From: Thermoflavifilum sp.
Lineage (GTDB): Bacteria > Bacteroidota > Bacteroidia > Chitinophagales > Chitinophagaceae
DNA length: 64,000 nucleotides
Assembly (NCBI RefSeq): GCF_014961315.1
Contig: NZ_CP063141.1
Location: forward strand, 1,984,001 to 2,048,000
Reading direction: 5' to 3'
Part shown: piece by piece, positions 18,658 through 28,031 of the stretch
How the letters are laid out: each line of letters begins with the position of its first letter
Numbering within the stretch: the stretch's first letter is position 1
Program-made: the position numbers and the translations under genes
The notes under the pieces: generated by a model
What the model saw: only the letters and a program-made list of their open reading frames with translations
The model's database searches: none
What the model was told of the DNA's origin: nothing

Positions 18658-19707
18658 GCTTTGCATGCTCGATGCGGGCTGTTTCACGGATGAAGCCCGA
18701 ACGATGAGTTCTACAGGAATGGTAATGGTAATGGGTGAAGGTGTACGTTTTCTGTCGCGATATTTGATGAGGTCCAGCATCGTCTGCAGGGCAGTACGTC
18801 CGAGTAAATATCCTTTTTGATCGATGGTTGAAAGTGGTGGGCTGATGAGCTCTCCTGCCGGGTCATTGGAATAACCCACGATGCCCATGTCTTCGGGAAT
18901 GCGAATACCATGCGTTTGCAACAGCTTGATGCTATGCAATGCGCTGGTATCGTTAGCAATAAAAATCGCATCTGGAAGCGGTTCCAGGCGCAATAGTTTT
19001 TCAATAGCCCCTGGTGTGGATTCGGCCGTGAGTTCATGTTCAATCACCCAGCGTTTGTGAAAAGATAAGCCGTAATGTTGCAGGGCAGCCCGATAGCCCG
19101 CCAGTCGTTGTTGATAAATGCTGGCGCTGAGTTTTCCACAAAAATGTGCAATGCGCCGATAGCCCTGTTGGATGAGATGTTCGGTGGCCAGCCAGCCACC
19201 ATGGAAATCATCACCCACGACACGGTGATGCTGACCATGCTGTGGTGTGCGATCGAAAAATAGCAGTGGGATATGATGGGCTTTGCACTGGGCAAACGTC
19301 GAAAAATTCGTGGTGTACATGGTTGGAGATACCATGATGCCGTCAACACGACTCGAAATCATGGCGTTCAGCTGCATGTGTTCGCGTTCAATCCGTTCGT
19401 TCGTCTGGCCGATGAGAATGGTATAACCATGTTCCTGCGCCTCGTCCTGCATACCGCTGATTACCGTAGCGAAGAAATGCCGGTTGATGCGGGGTACGAT
19501 GATGCCTATGCAGTGGGTACGATTCATGCGTAAGCTGGCGGCGAGGGTGTTTTGTCGATATTTGAGTTTTTTAGCCAGTGCCTGCACTTTTTTGCGTACT
19601 TCTGCACTGATCACCGGATTATCGTGCAGGGCTCTGGATACGGTAGATGGCGATATGCCCAGCTCCCGGGCAAGATCGTAAATCGTAATGGGATTTTTTT
19701 TCGGCAT
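18646..19707 (-). CDS. LacI-family transcriptional regulator
   Basis: 353 aa. The N-terminal helix-turn-helix is clear (TIYDLARELGISPSTVSRAL, residues about 8-27) with the hinge helix region ending NTLAASLR. A periplasmic-binding-protein-like sugar-binding domain fills the rest (GIIVPRINRHFFATVISGMQ, then HIPLLFFDR). Such regulators in Bacteroidota usually control carbohydrate-use genes. None is directly adjacent, although GH2 (11.4 kb) and GH9/DUF1080 (30-33 kb) genes are in the window. It is convergent and overlapping with the decarboxylase-like gene and divergent from the ABC permease. Ligand and operator are unknown. Confidence 0.94.
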   Translation of the reverse strand: MPKKNPITIYDLARELGISPSTVSRALHDNPVISAEVRKKVQALAKKLKYRQNTLAASLRMNRTHCIGIIVPRINRHFFATVISGMQDEAQEHGYTILIGQTNERIEREHMQLNAMISSRVDGIMVSPTMYTTNFSTFAQCKAHHIPLLFFDRTPQHGQHHRVVGDDFHGGWLATEHLIQQGYRRIAHFCGKLSASIYQQRLAGYRAALQHYGLSFHKRWVIEHELTAESTPGAIEKLLRLEPLPDAIFIANDTSALHSIKLLQTHGIRIPEDMGIVGYSNDPAGELISPPLSTIDQKGYLLGRTALQTMLDLIKYRDRKRTPSPITITIPVELIVRASSVKQPASSMQSLVS

Positions 19708-20001
19708 AGTTATGCTTTATCACTTCGTTTTTGCAGGTGAATGAATAAAAAATAACCTACCAGGCCAGCCCAGCATCCAGCAGCCCAAGCCTGTCGGGAT
19801 TCGAAAGATAATCAATTTTCCGGCCTTCCCGTATCCTTTTCGTTTTCATGCCTGGGTATATGCTTTTCAAACGATCATTCAACTAAAAAATTTTTTCAAC
19901 GGGTAATTACCATCCATCCGCTACTCCATCCGTTAATCTTCCCTTTTGGCGTTTTGTGAAAATTTATCATCTGTGGCTGTAATTCCGCTTAAATTTGTGA
20001 T
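19708..20001. other. 294-bp intergenic region between divergent genes
   Basis: Separates the LacI-type regulator from the ABC permease. It is AT-rich in its second half. The only clear signal is TAAATTTG at 19990-19997, immediately before the permease ATG. No LacI-type palindrome stood out. Confidence 0.5.
19990..19997 (+). promoter_or_regulatory. Candidate -7 element of ABC permease, possibly leaderless
   Basis: TAAATTTG ends four bases before the ATG at 20002. If used, transcription would begin at or very near the start codon. Confidence 0.4.
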
Positions 20002-21243
20002 ATGCGCCAGAGCTTGCAGATTTTTGTTAACAGCCTGTGGATGACCCTCGAAGAGCTAAAGGTCAACAGGTTGCGCACTTTTCTTTCGCTGTTGGGCGTT
20101 ACTGTGGGTATTTTCTGCATCATTGCCGTGCTCACCATTACGGGTAGTCTGGAATACAATATCCGGCAGGAGGTGCAATCGTTGGGCAGCAATGTGATTT
20201 ATGTGCAGAAATGGCCCTGGGGTGGGGGCGGAGAGTATCCCTGGTGGAAATATGTAAACTGGCCCGAACCTACTTTTCAGGAATACAAAGCTTTAGAAAA
20301 GCGGGTGAATGGTGCATCGGCAACATGTTATGTATTCGGTGCCGGCAATCAGGAGGTTGATTATGGCGATGGTTATATGAGTGGGGTGACGGTGCAGGGA
20401 GTAACCCAGCAGTTCAATCAGATTATTGATTTAAATTTTCAGGAGGGAAGATATTTCACACCTTATGAAGGCACGGGAGCGACGCCGGTGGTGATCTTAG
20501 GGGCCAACATCTGGGAAGGTTTGTTCGGAGATGCCAGTAATGCAATCGGGAAATATGTGCGTATTCATAACAAGGAATTACGCGTGATCGGTGCATTGCA
20601 GAAGTATGGCAGCAGTTTCATCAACGCTTTTGACTTCGATAATTCCGTGTTTATCCCGTATTTCACCGCACGCACGATTGTCAAAGATCAGGATCCCACA
20701 TTTATGGTGGAGGCAGCCCCGGGTGTATCGGTGGATGCGCTCAAAGAAGAATTGCGTGGCGAAATGCGGGCCATTCGCATGCTGCGGCCTACAGATGAAG
20801 ATAATTTTTCGTTGAATGAGATCAGTGCTGTGAGTGGAACGCTCGATCAGCTGTTTGGAAGTATCAATACGGGCGGATGGTTTATCGGTATTTTTGCTTT
20901 GATTGTAGGAGCATTCGGTATAGCCAACATTATGTTTGTTTCTGTCAAGGAGCGAACCAATATGATTGGTATCAAAAAAGCCATTGGAGCACGTCGGGGC
21001 ACCATCCTGGGCGAGTTTCTGATGGAATCGGTTATCCTGTGTTTAATTGGAGGCTTGATGGGTATTTTTCTGGTTTACATCGGTACCAAGCTGGCTACAG
21101 GCTTTTTCAGTTATACCGTATTCTTATCCGCAGGCAATTTCTTTACGGGTATATTTGTTTCGGTATTAACTGGTGTGATAGCAGGTTATATTCCCGCCTA
21201 TCATGCTGCCCGCCTTGACCCCGTGGTGGCCATTCGCAGCTGA
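20002..21243 (+). CDS. ABC transporter permease, MacB/FtsX type
   Basis: 413 aa. Membrane permease with the MacB layout: first transmembrane helix after a cytosolic basic stretch (LRTFLSLLGVTVGIFCIIAVL, about 30-50), a periplasmic core domain of about 220 residues, and three C-terminal helices of the FtsX domain (GWFIGIFALIVGAFGIANIMFVSV, then the VILCLIGGLMGIFLVYIG and FTGIFVSVLTGVIAGYIPAYHA helices). The coupling helix motif KERTNMIGIKKAIGARRG is typical. No ATPase or membrane-fusion gene is adjacent, so its partners are elsewhere. The unusual periplasmic start is Trp/Gly-rich (KWPWGGGGEYPWWKYVNWPE). The substrate is unknown. Confidence 0.9.
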   Translation: MRQSLQIFVNSLWMTLEELKVNRLRTFLSLLGVTVGIFCIIAVLTITGSLEYNIRQEVQSLGSNVIYVQKWPWGGGGEYPWWKYVNWPEPTFQEYKALEKRVNGASATCYVFGAGNQEVDYGDGYMSGVTVQGVTQQFNQIIDLNFQEGRYFTPYEGTGATPVVILGANIWEGLFGDASNAIGKYVRIHNKELRVIGALQKYGSSFINAFDFDNSVFIPYFTARTIVKDQDPTFMVEAAPGVSVDALKEELRGEMRAIRMLRPTDEDNFSLNEISAVSGTLDQLFGSINTGGWFIGIFALIVGAFGIANIMFVSVKERTNMIGIKKAIGARRGTILGEFLMESVILCLIGGLMGIFLVYIGTKLATGFFSYTVFLSAGNFFTGIFVSVLTGVIAGYIPAYHAARLDPVVAIRS

Positions 21244-22425
21244 TTAATTTTTTTGTTTGCTTTCTTTAAAAGGCATCACATAATCCATCACGTGTTGTGC
21301 AGTGATGGTTTTATCGGAGAAAATGATCAGGCGTTCAATGACATTGCGTAGTTCGCGGATGTTCCCCGTCCATTCCATTTGCTGCAGGAGTTCAATAGCC
21401 TGACGTTCTATCTTTTTTTTGAAGATGCCATATTCTTTGCAGATTTCTTCCAGAAAATAATCGGCCAGCAGGGGAATATCTTCTTTGCGCTCATTGAGTG
21501 AGGGTACGTGGATGATAACCACGCTCAATCGATGATACAGGTCGAGTCGGAAACGTTTGGCTTCCACCTCTTGCAACAGGTTTTTATTGGTCGCGGCAAT
21601 GACCCGCACATCCACCTGAATATCTTTATCACCGCCCACACGCGTGATCTTGCCTTCCTGCAGGGCCCGCAACACTTTGGCCTGTGCATCCAGACTCATA
21701 TCGCCAATTTCATCGAGAAACAGGGTGCCGCCATGCGCCTGTTCAAATTTGCCGATACGCTGTTTGATGGCTGAAGTAAACGAACCTTTTTCATGCCCGA
21801 ATAATTCGCTTTCGATGAGTTCCGATGGTATGGCCGCGCAATTGACCTCCACCAGCGGGCCTCTGGCACGATGGCTTTTTTCATGAATCCAGCGTGCCAC
21901 CAGTTCTTTACCCACGCCGTTTTCGCCGGTGATCAACACCCGGGCTTCCGTAGGAGCCACCCGGTCGATCGTTTCCCGGATCTTTTGCATGGCGGGCGAC
22001 TCGCCAATCATTTCCTGGAGGCCGTAAACTTTTTTCTTCAATACGCGGGTCTCGGCTACCAGCGTGGTTTTGTCGAGTGCGTTGCGCAGGGTGATGAGCA
22101 GGCGATTCAGGTCGGGTGGTTTGGCAATATAGTCGAATGCCCCTTTTTTCACGGCATCCACGGCTGTTTCGATATTGCCATGCCCGGAAATCATGATGAT
22201 GGGTACATCAGGATTAATTTCCCGCGCTCTGGTGAGCCATTCGATACCGTCTAATTTGGGCATTTTAATGTCACACAATACGGCATCGTAGTTTTTTTGT
22301 TTGAACAGGTTCAGGCCCTGTTCACCGTCGGCGGCTTCTTCCACGGCATATCCTTCATAGCTGAGGATGTCGTTCAATGTTTTGCGGATAGCTTTTTCGT
22401 CGTCGATCACCAGAATGGTTGGCAT
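21244..22425 (-). CDS. NtrC-type response regulator lacking a DNA-binding domain
   Basis: 393 aa. The receiver domain has phospho-acceptor Asp52 (CDIKMP) and Lys102. A sigma-54-type AAA+ domain follows, with Walker A GENGVGKE (167-174), Walker B ([12 protein letters not shown]) and the arginine-finger region. Two oddities: the sigma-54 contact loop GAFTGA reads GSFTSA (214-219), and the protein ends soon after the AAA+ lid ([15 protein letters not shown]) without a Fis-type helix-turn-helix, whereas family members usually have 440-480 residues. It could act from solution, by pairing with another regulator, or on targets other than sigma-54. It directly abuts the ABC permease, convergent with no gap. 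Confidence 0.88.
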   Translation of the reverse strand: MPTILVIDDEKAIRKTLNDILSYEGYAVEEAADGEQGLNLFKQKNYDAVLCDIKMPKLDGIEWLTRAREINPDVPIIMISGHGNIETAVDAVKKGAFDYIAKPPDLNRLLITLRNALDKTTLVAETRVLKKKVYGLQEMIGESPAMQKIRETIDRVAPTEARVLITGENGVGKELVARWIHEKSHRARGPLVEVNCAAIPSELIESELFGHEKGSFTSAIKQRIGKFEQAHGGTLFLDEIGDMSLDAQAKVLRALQEGKITRVGGDKDIQVDVRVIAATNKNLLQEVEAKRFRLDLYHRLSVVIIHVPSLNERKEDIPLLADYFLEEICKEYGIFKKKIERQAIELLQQMEWTGNIRELRNVIERLIIFSDKTITAQHVMDYVMPFKESKQKN

Positions 22426-22512
22426 GGTCGAAATATTGATTTATTACTGCAAATATGCAGAATATTTGAGTGGGGAAAAAGATGAGCATCGTGCATGCGC
22501 GCATGAAGCGTA

Positions 22513-23967
22513 TTATTTTTCAGCCGTCTTAAAATTAACAGCTATCCAGCTCCATTTCTGTTTGTGTTGTTGATAAAAGAGAATGGCTCTGCCGCTGAGT
22601 TTCTGGTTGTTCACCAGATTTGATTTGAAATGAGCAATATCGATGTAAACATCACCTACAAAACCATATTTGCCCGAAGGATGCAGACGTAAATTTCCCT
22701 TGAATGATTTGAAAATACTATCGGGAAAATCATGGTCCGGTGCTGGATATAACGTTGCGTATGTGTAAAAACCATGTCTGGCCTGTTCATGCAATCGCAC
22801 ACGTAATGCATCGCCTAAGTGGAGCTGGCGCGCCATGGCTTCGCCGACATGAAAAAATCCATAGCACGATTGATCGCGAATAAATCCGATTACGCCTTTT
22901 TCCGGATTTACATGATTGACGTACACGATGTGTTCTGGTAAATCGAAATAAAGTGCTTCATCGGCCTTCGGTGCATATTGTTTGTACAATTGTTCAAGAT
23001 GCACTTCCGGATAATTGTGTTGAAACCATTCCGCCCGGGTATAATTTTGGATTTGTTGAGGTATCTTCCAGCGATGTTGCGCATAAGTATGCAATAATCG
23101 TTGCATCTCATTTTTCGCTTCGGCATACATGCCTCTGGCGATTAATTTTTCTACAAATGCCGTTCGTACACGTACCAGATAATCGTCGCTTGTACCCAGC
23201 GATAATGCTTTGCAATAACAGGCAAACTGCATATCATCATCATGACTGAGCTCGGCCAGGAGCTGCCATACCCAGAAATCTTTCTTCTTTTTCCTGGCGA
23301 AGGGCATAAAGGTATCCAGTGCCTGTTGCTTTTCTCCCAGAAACAGGAGTAGCCGGGTTCTATAGTAATACAGAAAATCGTAATGAGGATATTGTTGCAA
23401 TATTCGATCGAGCTTATACTGAAATTCGTGTATGCGAAATTCATCATGTTGCACTGCTCCGGGTATATGCAACTCCTGAAGCAATAACTTGCTATACCGC
23501 ATATAGGCCCGGTAAGCGATGGGCTGAAGCGTATACTGAGGAAGAACAACTGGTTGATAATCTTCAGGCTGGAAATGCTCTAATCCCCACCAATCAGCAA
23601 ATTCTAAATAAAATGGAGTATCTTTTATGATGTTGAAGAAGCTCTTAAACAGGAAAGAGTAGCCCGCCGAGGGTTTGGGGAAAGGCATATTTCGTATACA
23701 CGCAAATAAAGGATACACCCAGGCCGAGGTTTCTATGTTTTGTTTGGTGAGTGTATGAACCAGTTTACCTACCGACCAGGCACAGGCTTCATAAAACCGT
23801 TTTTCTGTGTCCGGAATCTGCAACGATTGAATCTGATTGAGTATATCTTTGCAGGCTTCTATATCGCCCTGTTCGGATTTTTGTTTTAAGATCTTGTATT
23901 GTTCCCATGCAGTAGAAAGAAGGCTGGACTGTTGCATATCCAACATTATTTCTTGCATAAAATACAT
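22513..23967 (-). CDS. Unknown TPR-like protein with C-terminal OB-fold-like domains
   Basis: 484 aa. I cannot name the family. The N-terminal 330 residues are helical with TPR character (YRTRLLLFLGEKQQALDTF, AFVEKLIARGMYAEAKNEM). From about 345 two strand-rich segments look like cold-shock/S1 OB folds: one with GVIGFIRDQSCYGFFHVGEA and HLGDALRVRL, one with GNLRLHPSGKYGFVGDVYI and WSWIAVNF. Such folds often bind RNA. The codon use is more AT-rich than its neighbours. It is last in a three-gene minus-strand operon, eight nt after the 101-aa gene. Start may be 23967 or the next ATG at 23958. An accessory or conflict-related role is only a guess. Confidence 0.6.
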   Translation of the reverse strand: MYFMQEIMLDMQQSSLLSTAWEQYKILKQKSEQGDIEACKDILNQIQSLQIPDTEKRFYEACAWSVGKLVHTLTKQNIETSAWVYPLFACIRNMPFPKPSAGYSFLFKSFFNIIKDTPFYLEFADWWGLEHFQPEDYQPVVLPQYTLQPIAYRAYMRYSKLLLQELHIPGAVQHDEFRIHEFQYKLDRILQQYPHYDFLYYYRTRLLLFLGEKQQALDTFMPFARKKKKDFWVWQLLAELSHDDDMQFACYCKALSLGTSDDYLVRVRTAFVEKLIARGMYAEAKNEMQRLLHTYAQHRWKIPQQIQNYTRAEWFQHNYPEVHLEQLYKQYAPKADEALYFDLPEHIVYVNHVNPEKGVIGFIRDQSCYGFFHVGEAMARQLHLGDALRVRLHEQARHGFYTYATLYPAPDHDFPDSIFKSFKGNLRLHPSGKYGFVGDVYIDIAHFKSNLVNNQKLSGRAILFYQQHKQKWSWIAVNFKTAEK

Positions 23968-23975
23968 ATTTTGTT

Positions 23976-24281
23976 TTATAACTCGATATCTTTTTCATCA
24001 ATGCAATGAAGAATAATGTCTTCTTCCGCATATTCTTTTTGCAACAGCCGAATCATTCTGCGGATGATATTTTCAGGAAAATTTAGTTTGGTTTGATAAT
24101 ATACTTCGCCCTTCTTATCGATAATGGTGTAAGTACAGTCGATATACTGGATATCCACAATACCCCGGTTATCTTGTATTTCCACCTGCAGGCGTAGATC
24201 CAGTTTTTGAGTTATACCTTCAGGAGTATCTATGGCCAGAAAGAGTTTGTCTGTAGATTTAACTTTTATGATTTTATGCAT
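23976..24281 (-). CDS. Small unknown protein, middle gene of the 22.5-24.7 kb operon
   Basis: 101 aa, acidic-basic mixed, no signal peptide or membrane segment. Alternating strands (KLDLRLQVEIQD, IVDIQYIDCTYTIIDKKGEVYYQTKL) suggest a beta-rich N-terminal two-thirds, and a helix ends it (ENIIRRMIRLLQKEYAEED). I do not recognise it. It lies 13 nt after the 133-aa gene and eight nt before the TPR/OB gene, so the three should be translated from one message. AT-rich codon use is shared by all three. Function unknown. Confidence 0.6.
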   Translation of the reverse strand: MHKIIKVKSTDKLFLAIDTPEGITQKLDLRLQVEIQDNRGIVDIQYIDCTYTIIDKKGEVYYQTKLNFPENIIRRMIRLLQKEYAEEDIILHCIDEKDIEL

Positions 24282-24294
24282 AATGTTCAGTATT

Positions 24295-24696
24295 TTATTT
24301 TTTGTGATTAGTCAATTCATCCGTAATGAGTAAGATGCATTCCTGCTTCAGGGCATTAAATAGTTCAATTCGAGACTGGAAAAGGCTGGTAAGGTCCAGT
24401 AGTACCGGTAAATTTTGTACTTTGTTTATGAACCCTTTTGAAAGCCATTCTTTCCAGAACTCATCCTGAAGCGTATCCAGACGCAGGCTCACATGTTCAA
24501 TGCTGCGGAATACCCAGTCTTTTTCATATTGAATCGGAAGTTTTTTCATTCTTTTCCGTTCAAATTCCGTCTCCGGGCCCATGATTTCGTACGTTACCTC
24601 ATAGTAAAATATCGTAAAGCCAAACAGGTTTTCCATGAGACGGAACGATTCGTCGCAGGTATACCACTTTTCAAAGTTTTTAAAATGTTTCATCAT
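24295..24696 (-). CDS. Small unknown protein, first gene of the 22.5-24.7 kb operon
   Basis: 133 aa. Two tandem ATGs open the frame (24696 and 24693). Aromatic-rich N-terminal half (NFEKWYTCDESFRLMENLFG, then FTIFYYEVTYEIMG) and a helical C-terminal half (RLDTLQDEFWKEWL, RIELFNALKQECILLITDEL). No motif that I recognise. About 30-50 nt upstream is an eight-base-pair inverted repeat that could be an operator or a hairpin. Its grouping with the TPR/OB gene is the only clue to its role. Confidence 0.55.
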   Translation of the reverse strand: MMKHFKNFEKWYTCDESFRLMENLFGFTIFYYEVTYEIMGPETEFERKRMKKLPIQYEKDWVFRSIEHVSLRLDTLQDEFWKEWLSKGFINKVQNLPVLLDLTSLFQSRIELFNALKQECILLITDELTNHKK

Positions 24697-25026
24697 AAAC
24701 TTAAGTTTTAAAGAAATTCAATAATTATTGCAAAAAAAAGCAATGAATGTGCAGTATATCTGCACATCATAAATTTTTTTGGATTCCGGGTTTCAGATAA
24801 AAAATAAGCCTTCAGCAAAATGGTGTGGAGGGATAGCGAAAAAACGCAGGCGGCTATCTACGCAAAGCCTGGATGATATGGGTGATTGCGGTAAATTTTA
24901 GACCTACATGGTTCATTCAGGCTACAACAGCATAAGCCTGTATATAGTTATTGCGTAGTTTGATCAGACAGGATCATGTTGAGCGGGATATGATCTCAAC
25001 CTGTTAATTCAGGTGAAGAGGGTTGA
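24697..25026. other. 330-bp AT-rich intergenic region
   Basis: Between the unknown operon's first gene and the end of pdhB. Contains an inverted repeat at 24747-24767 and a T-run just after it. No ORF, RNA gene or TAnnTTTG element that I can support; the rest looks featureless. Confidence 0.5.
24747..24767. repeat. Inverted repeat upstream of unknown operon
   Basis: ATGTGCAG, spacer TATAT, CTGCACAT: eight perfect pairs. It lies about 50 nt upstream of the 133-aa gene. Either an operator for that operon or a weak hairpin; the plus-strand T-run begins about eight nt later, too far for a standard terminator. Confidence 0.45.
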
Positions 25027-26010
25027 CTATTTTTTCAGATACATCACTTCTTTCACCAGCTTCACGGTGCGTTCGATGCTTGGCAGATAGGCCTTGACCA
25101 GGGTGGGTGCATAGTGCATGGGCGTATCGGCAGAAGCCAGGCGCCGGATGGGTGCATCGAGATAATCGAAATATTCTTTTTGAATCCGGTAAGCGATTTC
25201 CGCACCCACGGAGGCAAAGGGCCATTGTTCTTCCACGATAACCAGCCGGTTGGTTTTTTTCACGGAATCACCGATTGTTTGCCAGTCGAGCGGACGGATG
25301 GTGCGCAGGTCAATCACTTCGGCTTCAATACCTTCTTTCGCTAATTCTTCAGCTGCGCCCAGTGCCACTTTCATGGTTTTGTTGTACGAAACAATCGTTA
25401 CATCCTTACCTGCACGTTTCACATCGGCTTTTCCGATCGGGATCAAATATTCCTCTTCCGGTACCTCGCCCACATCGCCGTACATCAATTCGCTTTCCAT
25501 GAAAATCACGGGATCGTCGTCGCGGATAGCCGATTTCAGCAGGCCTTTGGCGTCGTAAGGCGTGGATACGGAGATCACTTTCAGTCCGGGCATATGGGCA
25601 TACATCGCTTCGAAGGCCTGCGAGTGCTGAGCCGCCAGCTGTCCGGCCGAGCCGTTGGGACCGCGAAAAACGATAGGACAACCGATCTGGCCGCCGCTCA
25701 TGGCAAGCATCTTGGCGGCATTATTCAAAATTTGATCAAGCGCCAGCAGCGCAAAGTTCCAGGTCATGAACTCGATGATGGGACGCAGACCATTTTGTGC
25801 TGCCCCCACGCCGATGGCGGCAAAGCCCAGTTCAGAAATCGGTGTATCGATTACCCGCCGGGGTCCGAACTCTTCCAGCATACCCTGGCTTACTTTGTAT
25901 GCGCCGTTATATTCTGCAACTTCTTCGCCCATCAGGAAAATGGTTTCATCGCGGCGCATTTCTTCAACCATTGCTTCGCGTAATGCCTGGCGGAATTGAA
26001 TCTGTCTCAT
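25027..26010 (-). CDS. pdhB: Pyruvate dehydrogenase E1 component, beta subunit
   Basis: 327 aa, full length for E1-beta. It forms the alpha2beta2 thiamine-diphosphate enzyme that decarboxylates pyruvate. It shows [23 protein letters not shown] near the N-terminus (split: [10 protein letters not shown] and [13 protein letters not shown]), the [16 protein letters not shown] stretch with the glutamate that activates ThDP, and [20 protein letters not shown]. The C-terminal transketolase domain is intact ([22 protein letters not shown]). No E1-alpha or E2 gene is adjacent, which is common in Bacteroidota. A well-formed promoter with both -33 and -7 parts precedes it. Confidence 0.95.
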   Translation of the reverse strand: MRQIQFRQALREAMVEEMRRDETIFLMGEEVAEYNGAYKVSQGMLEEFGPRRVIDTPISELGFAAIGVGAAQNGLRPIIEFMTWNFALLALDQILNNAAKMLAMSGGQIGCPIVFRGPNGSAGQLAAQHSQAFEAMYAHMPGLKVISVSTPYDAKGLLKSAIRDDDPVIFMESELMYGDVGEVPEEEYLIPIGKADVKRAGKDVTIVSYNKTMKVALGAAEELAKEGIEAEVIDLRTIRPLDWQTIGDSVKKTNRLVIVEEQWPFASVGAEIAYRIQKEYFDYLDAPIRRLASADTPMHYAPTLVKAYLPSIERTVKLVKEVMYLKK

Positions 26011-26041
26011 ATCATCGGTAATCTATCGAAAAAAAGCGCGA

Positions 26042-26074
26042 CAAATTTAGGCCAAGCCCGGCAGATAAACAAAA
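26042..26074 (-). promoter_or_regulatory. Promoter of pdhB with -33 and -7 elements
   Basis: On the minus strand TTTTG (26074-26070), 20 nt, then TAAATTTG (26049-26042), 31 nt before the pdhB ATG. This is the full Bacteroidota primary sigma consensus with ideal spacing. Confidence 0.65.
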
Positions 26075-26086
26075 CCATGAACAGGT

Positions 26087-27784
26087 TTATCGATCCTGAC
26101 CCGCAAAGCGGGTTTGGTTGCGTGGCAAACGCCTGGTCAACAAAATATCGACGGGTGCATCGGTGTGTAAACCGGTTGGGCGGGTGCCCTGGAGCCGTTG
26201 CAGGGATTGCAGGTCGGCCTTTGCATCCAGTTCAATCAAACTGTACGTATCCAGGATAATCAGCTTACCTATGGCCGATTTGGGCAGGCGCGTGTGATCG
26301 AGTAACCACTGAAGCAGAGAAGCTTTGTACAGACCGTGGTTTCTTCCCACGTTGAGGCGAAAACGAATCCATTCACCCTGGGTGTCGTGATCGACAGCAG
26401 ACAATTCTTTTCTATTCATTGCACGATAAGCGGGGCGAGCTTCAGGCAAGGGTACATTCAAGTCTCTGGCCTGTGCATAATGTTTAAGCAGGTGTTGAAA
26501 CTCGTACGCGGCAATTCTTTCAATCAGTTCTTCCCTCCTCAGCTCGTCGAGTGACGACTGAATGGTTTGCAAATAAATCTGAATATCGATTTGGGAAAGA
26601 TCGATCTGTTTGAGTTGTTCAAAATAATGGTACAATTGTTTTTCACAGATTTGTTGGCCGGTGGGTATGGAGCGGCGCACGAAACGGATATGCAATATTT
26701 TTTCCAGTCGTCTGAGTTTTTCCATTTCATGCATGTGGATAATGGAAATGGAAGTGCCGGTACGTCCGGCGCGTGCTGTACGGCCACTGCGATGGGTGTA
26801 GGATTCCAGATCATCTGGCAGTCCAAAATGAATAACATGGCTGATATTTTCCACGTCGATGCCACGGGCAGCTACATCAGTAGCCAGCAAGATGCGGATT
26901 GCCTTTGCCCGAAACCGTTCCATCACCCTGTCGCGCTGAGCCTGTGAGAGATCTCCGTGTAAAGCCTCGGCTTCATAGCCCATTTTCATCAGGCGATCGG
27001 AGATTTCCTGAGCTTCAGCCTTGGTACGGGTAAATACGATACCATAGAGTTCCGGATGAAAATCAATAAGTCTGCGCAGGGTTTCAAATTTATGTTGCGC
27101 GTGTGTAACATAATATTCATGGCTAATGCCCGATGCTACTGTATTTTTTGCTCCCACAACGATTTCCGCAGGTTCGTGCATAAACTGGCGGATGATTTGT
27201 CGGATTTCTGCTGGCATTGTTGCGGAAAAAAGCCAGCAGCATTGCCGATGGGTGGCATGTTGCAAAATGAAATGGATATCTTCACGAAAGCCCATGTTCA
27301 GCATTTCATCGGCTTCGTCGAGAATAACCCATCGCACGCTTTGCAATTGAACGACCTGTCGCTGCATGAGGTCCATGAGCCTGCCGGGCGTGGCCACCAC
27401 AATCTGAACGCCCTGTCGCAACTGTCGGATTTGTTGCTGTATGGAGCTGCCGCCATATACAGTAGCTATGTGCAGGCCGTTCAGGTATTTACCCATTTCC
27501 CGGAGGTCGTGTGTGATCTGTAAGGCCAGTTCACGCGTAGGACTAAGAATCAACGCCTGAATATGGCGTTGGGATAAATCAATGTGTTGAAGTAAAGGTA
27601 AGCCAAATGCTGCTGTTTTACCCGTTCCGGTTTGTGCGAGTACAATGGTATCGGATTGTTGGGCAATCAGCCGGGGAATGGCCTGTTGTTGCACCGGGGT
27701 GGGGTGCTCAAAACCCATATCGCGAACTCCAGCCAGTAAGGGTTCACTGATTCCTAATGCTTGAAATGAATTTTCTGTTTGCAT
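26087..27784 (-). CDS. DEAD-box RNA helicase with DbpA-type RNA-binding domain
   Basis: 565 aa from the ATG at 27784 (MQTENSFQALG); a longer frame adds 40 unlikely residues and passes through the candidate promoter. Two RecA domains carry AQTGTGKT (50-57), SPTRELA, the DEAD box (156-159), SAT (187-189) and HRSGRTARAG. The C-terminal 75 residues (RFRLNVGRNHGLYKASLLQWLL and IGKLIILDTYSLIELD) form the DbpA RNA-binding domain that targets 23S rRNA in E. coli; CsdA/DeaD shares it. The long middle helical linker suits DeaD. Role is ribosome assembly or cold-type RNA unwinding; DbpA versus DeaD is not settled. Confidence 0.92.
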   Translation of the reverse strand: MQTENSFQALGISEPLLAGVRDMGFEHPTPVQQQAIPRLIAQQSDTIVLAQTGTGKTAAFGLPLLQHIDLSQRHIQALILSPTRELALQITHDLREMGKYLNGLHIATVYGGSSIQQQIRQLRQGVQIVVATPGRLMDLMQRQVVQLQSVRWVILDEADEMLNMGFREDIHFILQHATHRQCCWLFSATMPAEIRQIIRQFMHEPAEIVVGAKNTVASGISHEYYVTHAQHKFETLRRLIDFHPELYGIVFTRTKAEAQEISDRLMKMGYEAEALHGDLSQAQRDRVMERFRAKAIRILLATDVAARGIDVENISHVIHFGLPDDLESYTHRSGRTARAGRTGTSISIIHMHEMEKLRRLEKILHIRFVRRSIPTGQQICEKQLYHYFEQLKQIDLSQIDIQIYLQTIQSSLDELRREELIERIAAYEFQHLLKHYAQARDLNVPLPEARPAYRAMNRKELSAVDHDTQGEWIRFRLNVGRNHGLYKASLLQWLLDHTRLPKSAIGKLIILDTYSLIELDAKADLQSLQRLQGTRPTGLHTDAPVDILLTRRLPRNQTRFAGQDR

Positions 27785-27806
27785 AAACGTTATATAAAAT
27801 AAGTGG

Positions 27807-27814
27807 CAAAGGTA
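27807..27814 (-). promoter_or_regulatory. Candidate -7 element of DEAD-box helicase
   Basis: TACCTTTG followed by C on the minus strand, 22 nt before the ATG at 27784. Supports that ATG as the start. Confidence 0.5.
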
Positions 27815-28031
27815 AGCATTCCTTCTGGCTTTACCTGATTGAGATCGGGTATGGAAGAATAAGATTAACCTTTTGTATGCTTTTCTGCAAAAGCAATATT
27901 CCACTTCATTGTTTTTTGCCAGCTTATTTTCATTTCATAAGCATTTAACATGCATATAAAATTGCAGGTGCCTTTACATGTGTTCGGGATGAAAATTGCG
28001 TATGTAGTATGCACATGATTTTTCATTTTGT

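Noticed and set aside
22513..24696. Calling the AT-rich operon a defence system
   Set aside because: No nuclease, helicase, toxin or transposase is present, and the domain reading is uncertain; left as unknown.
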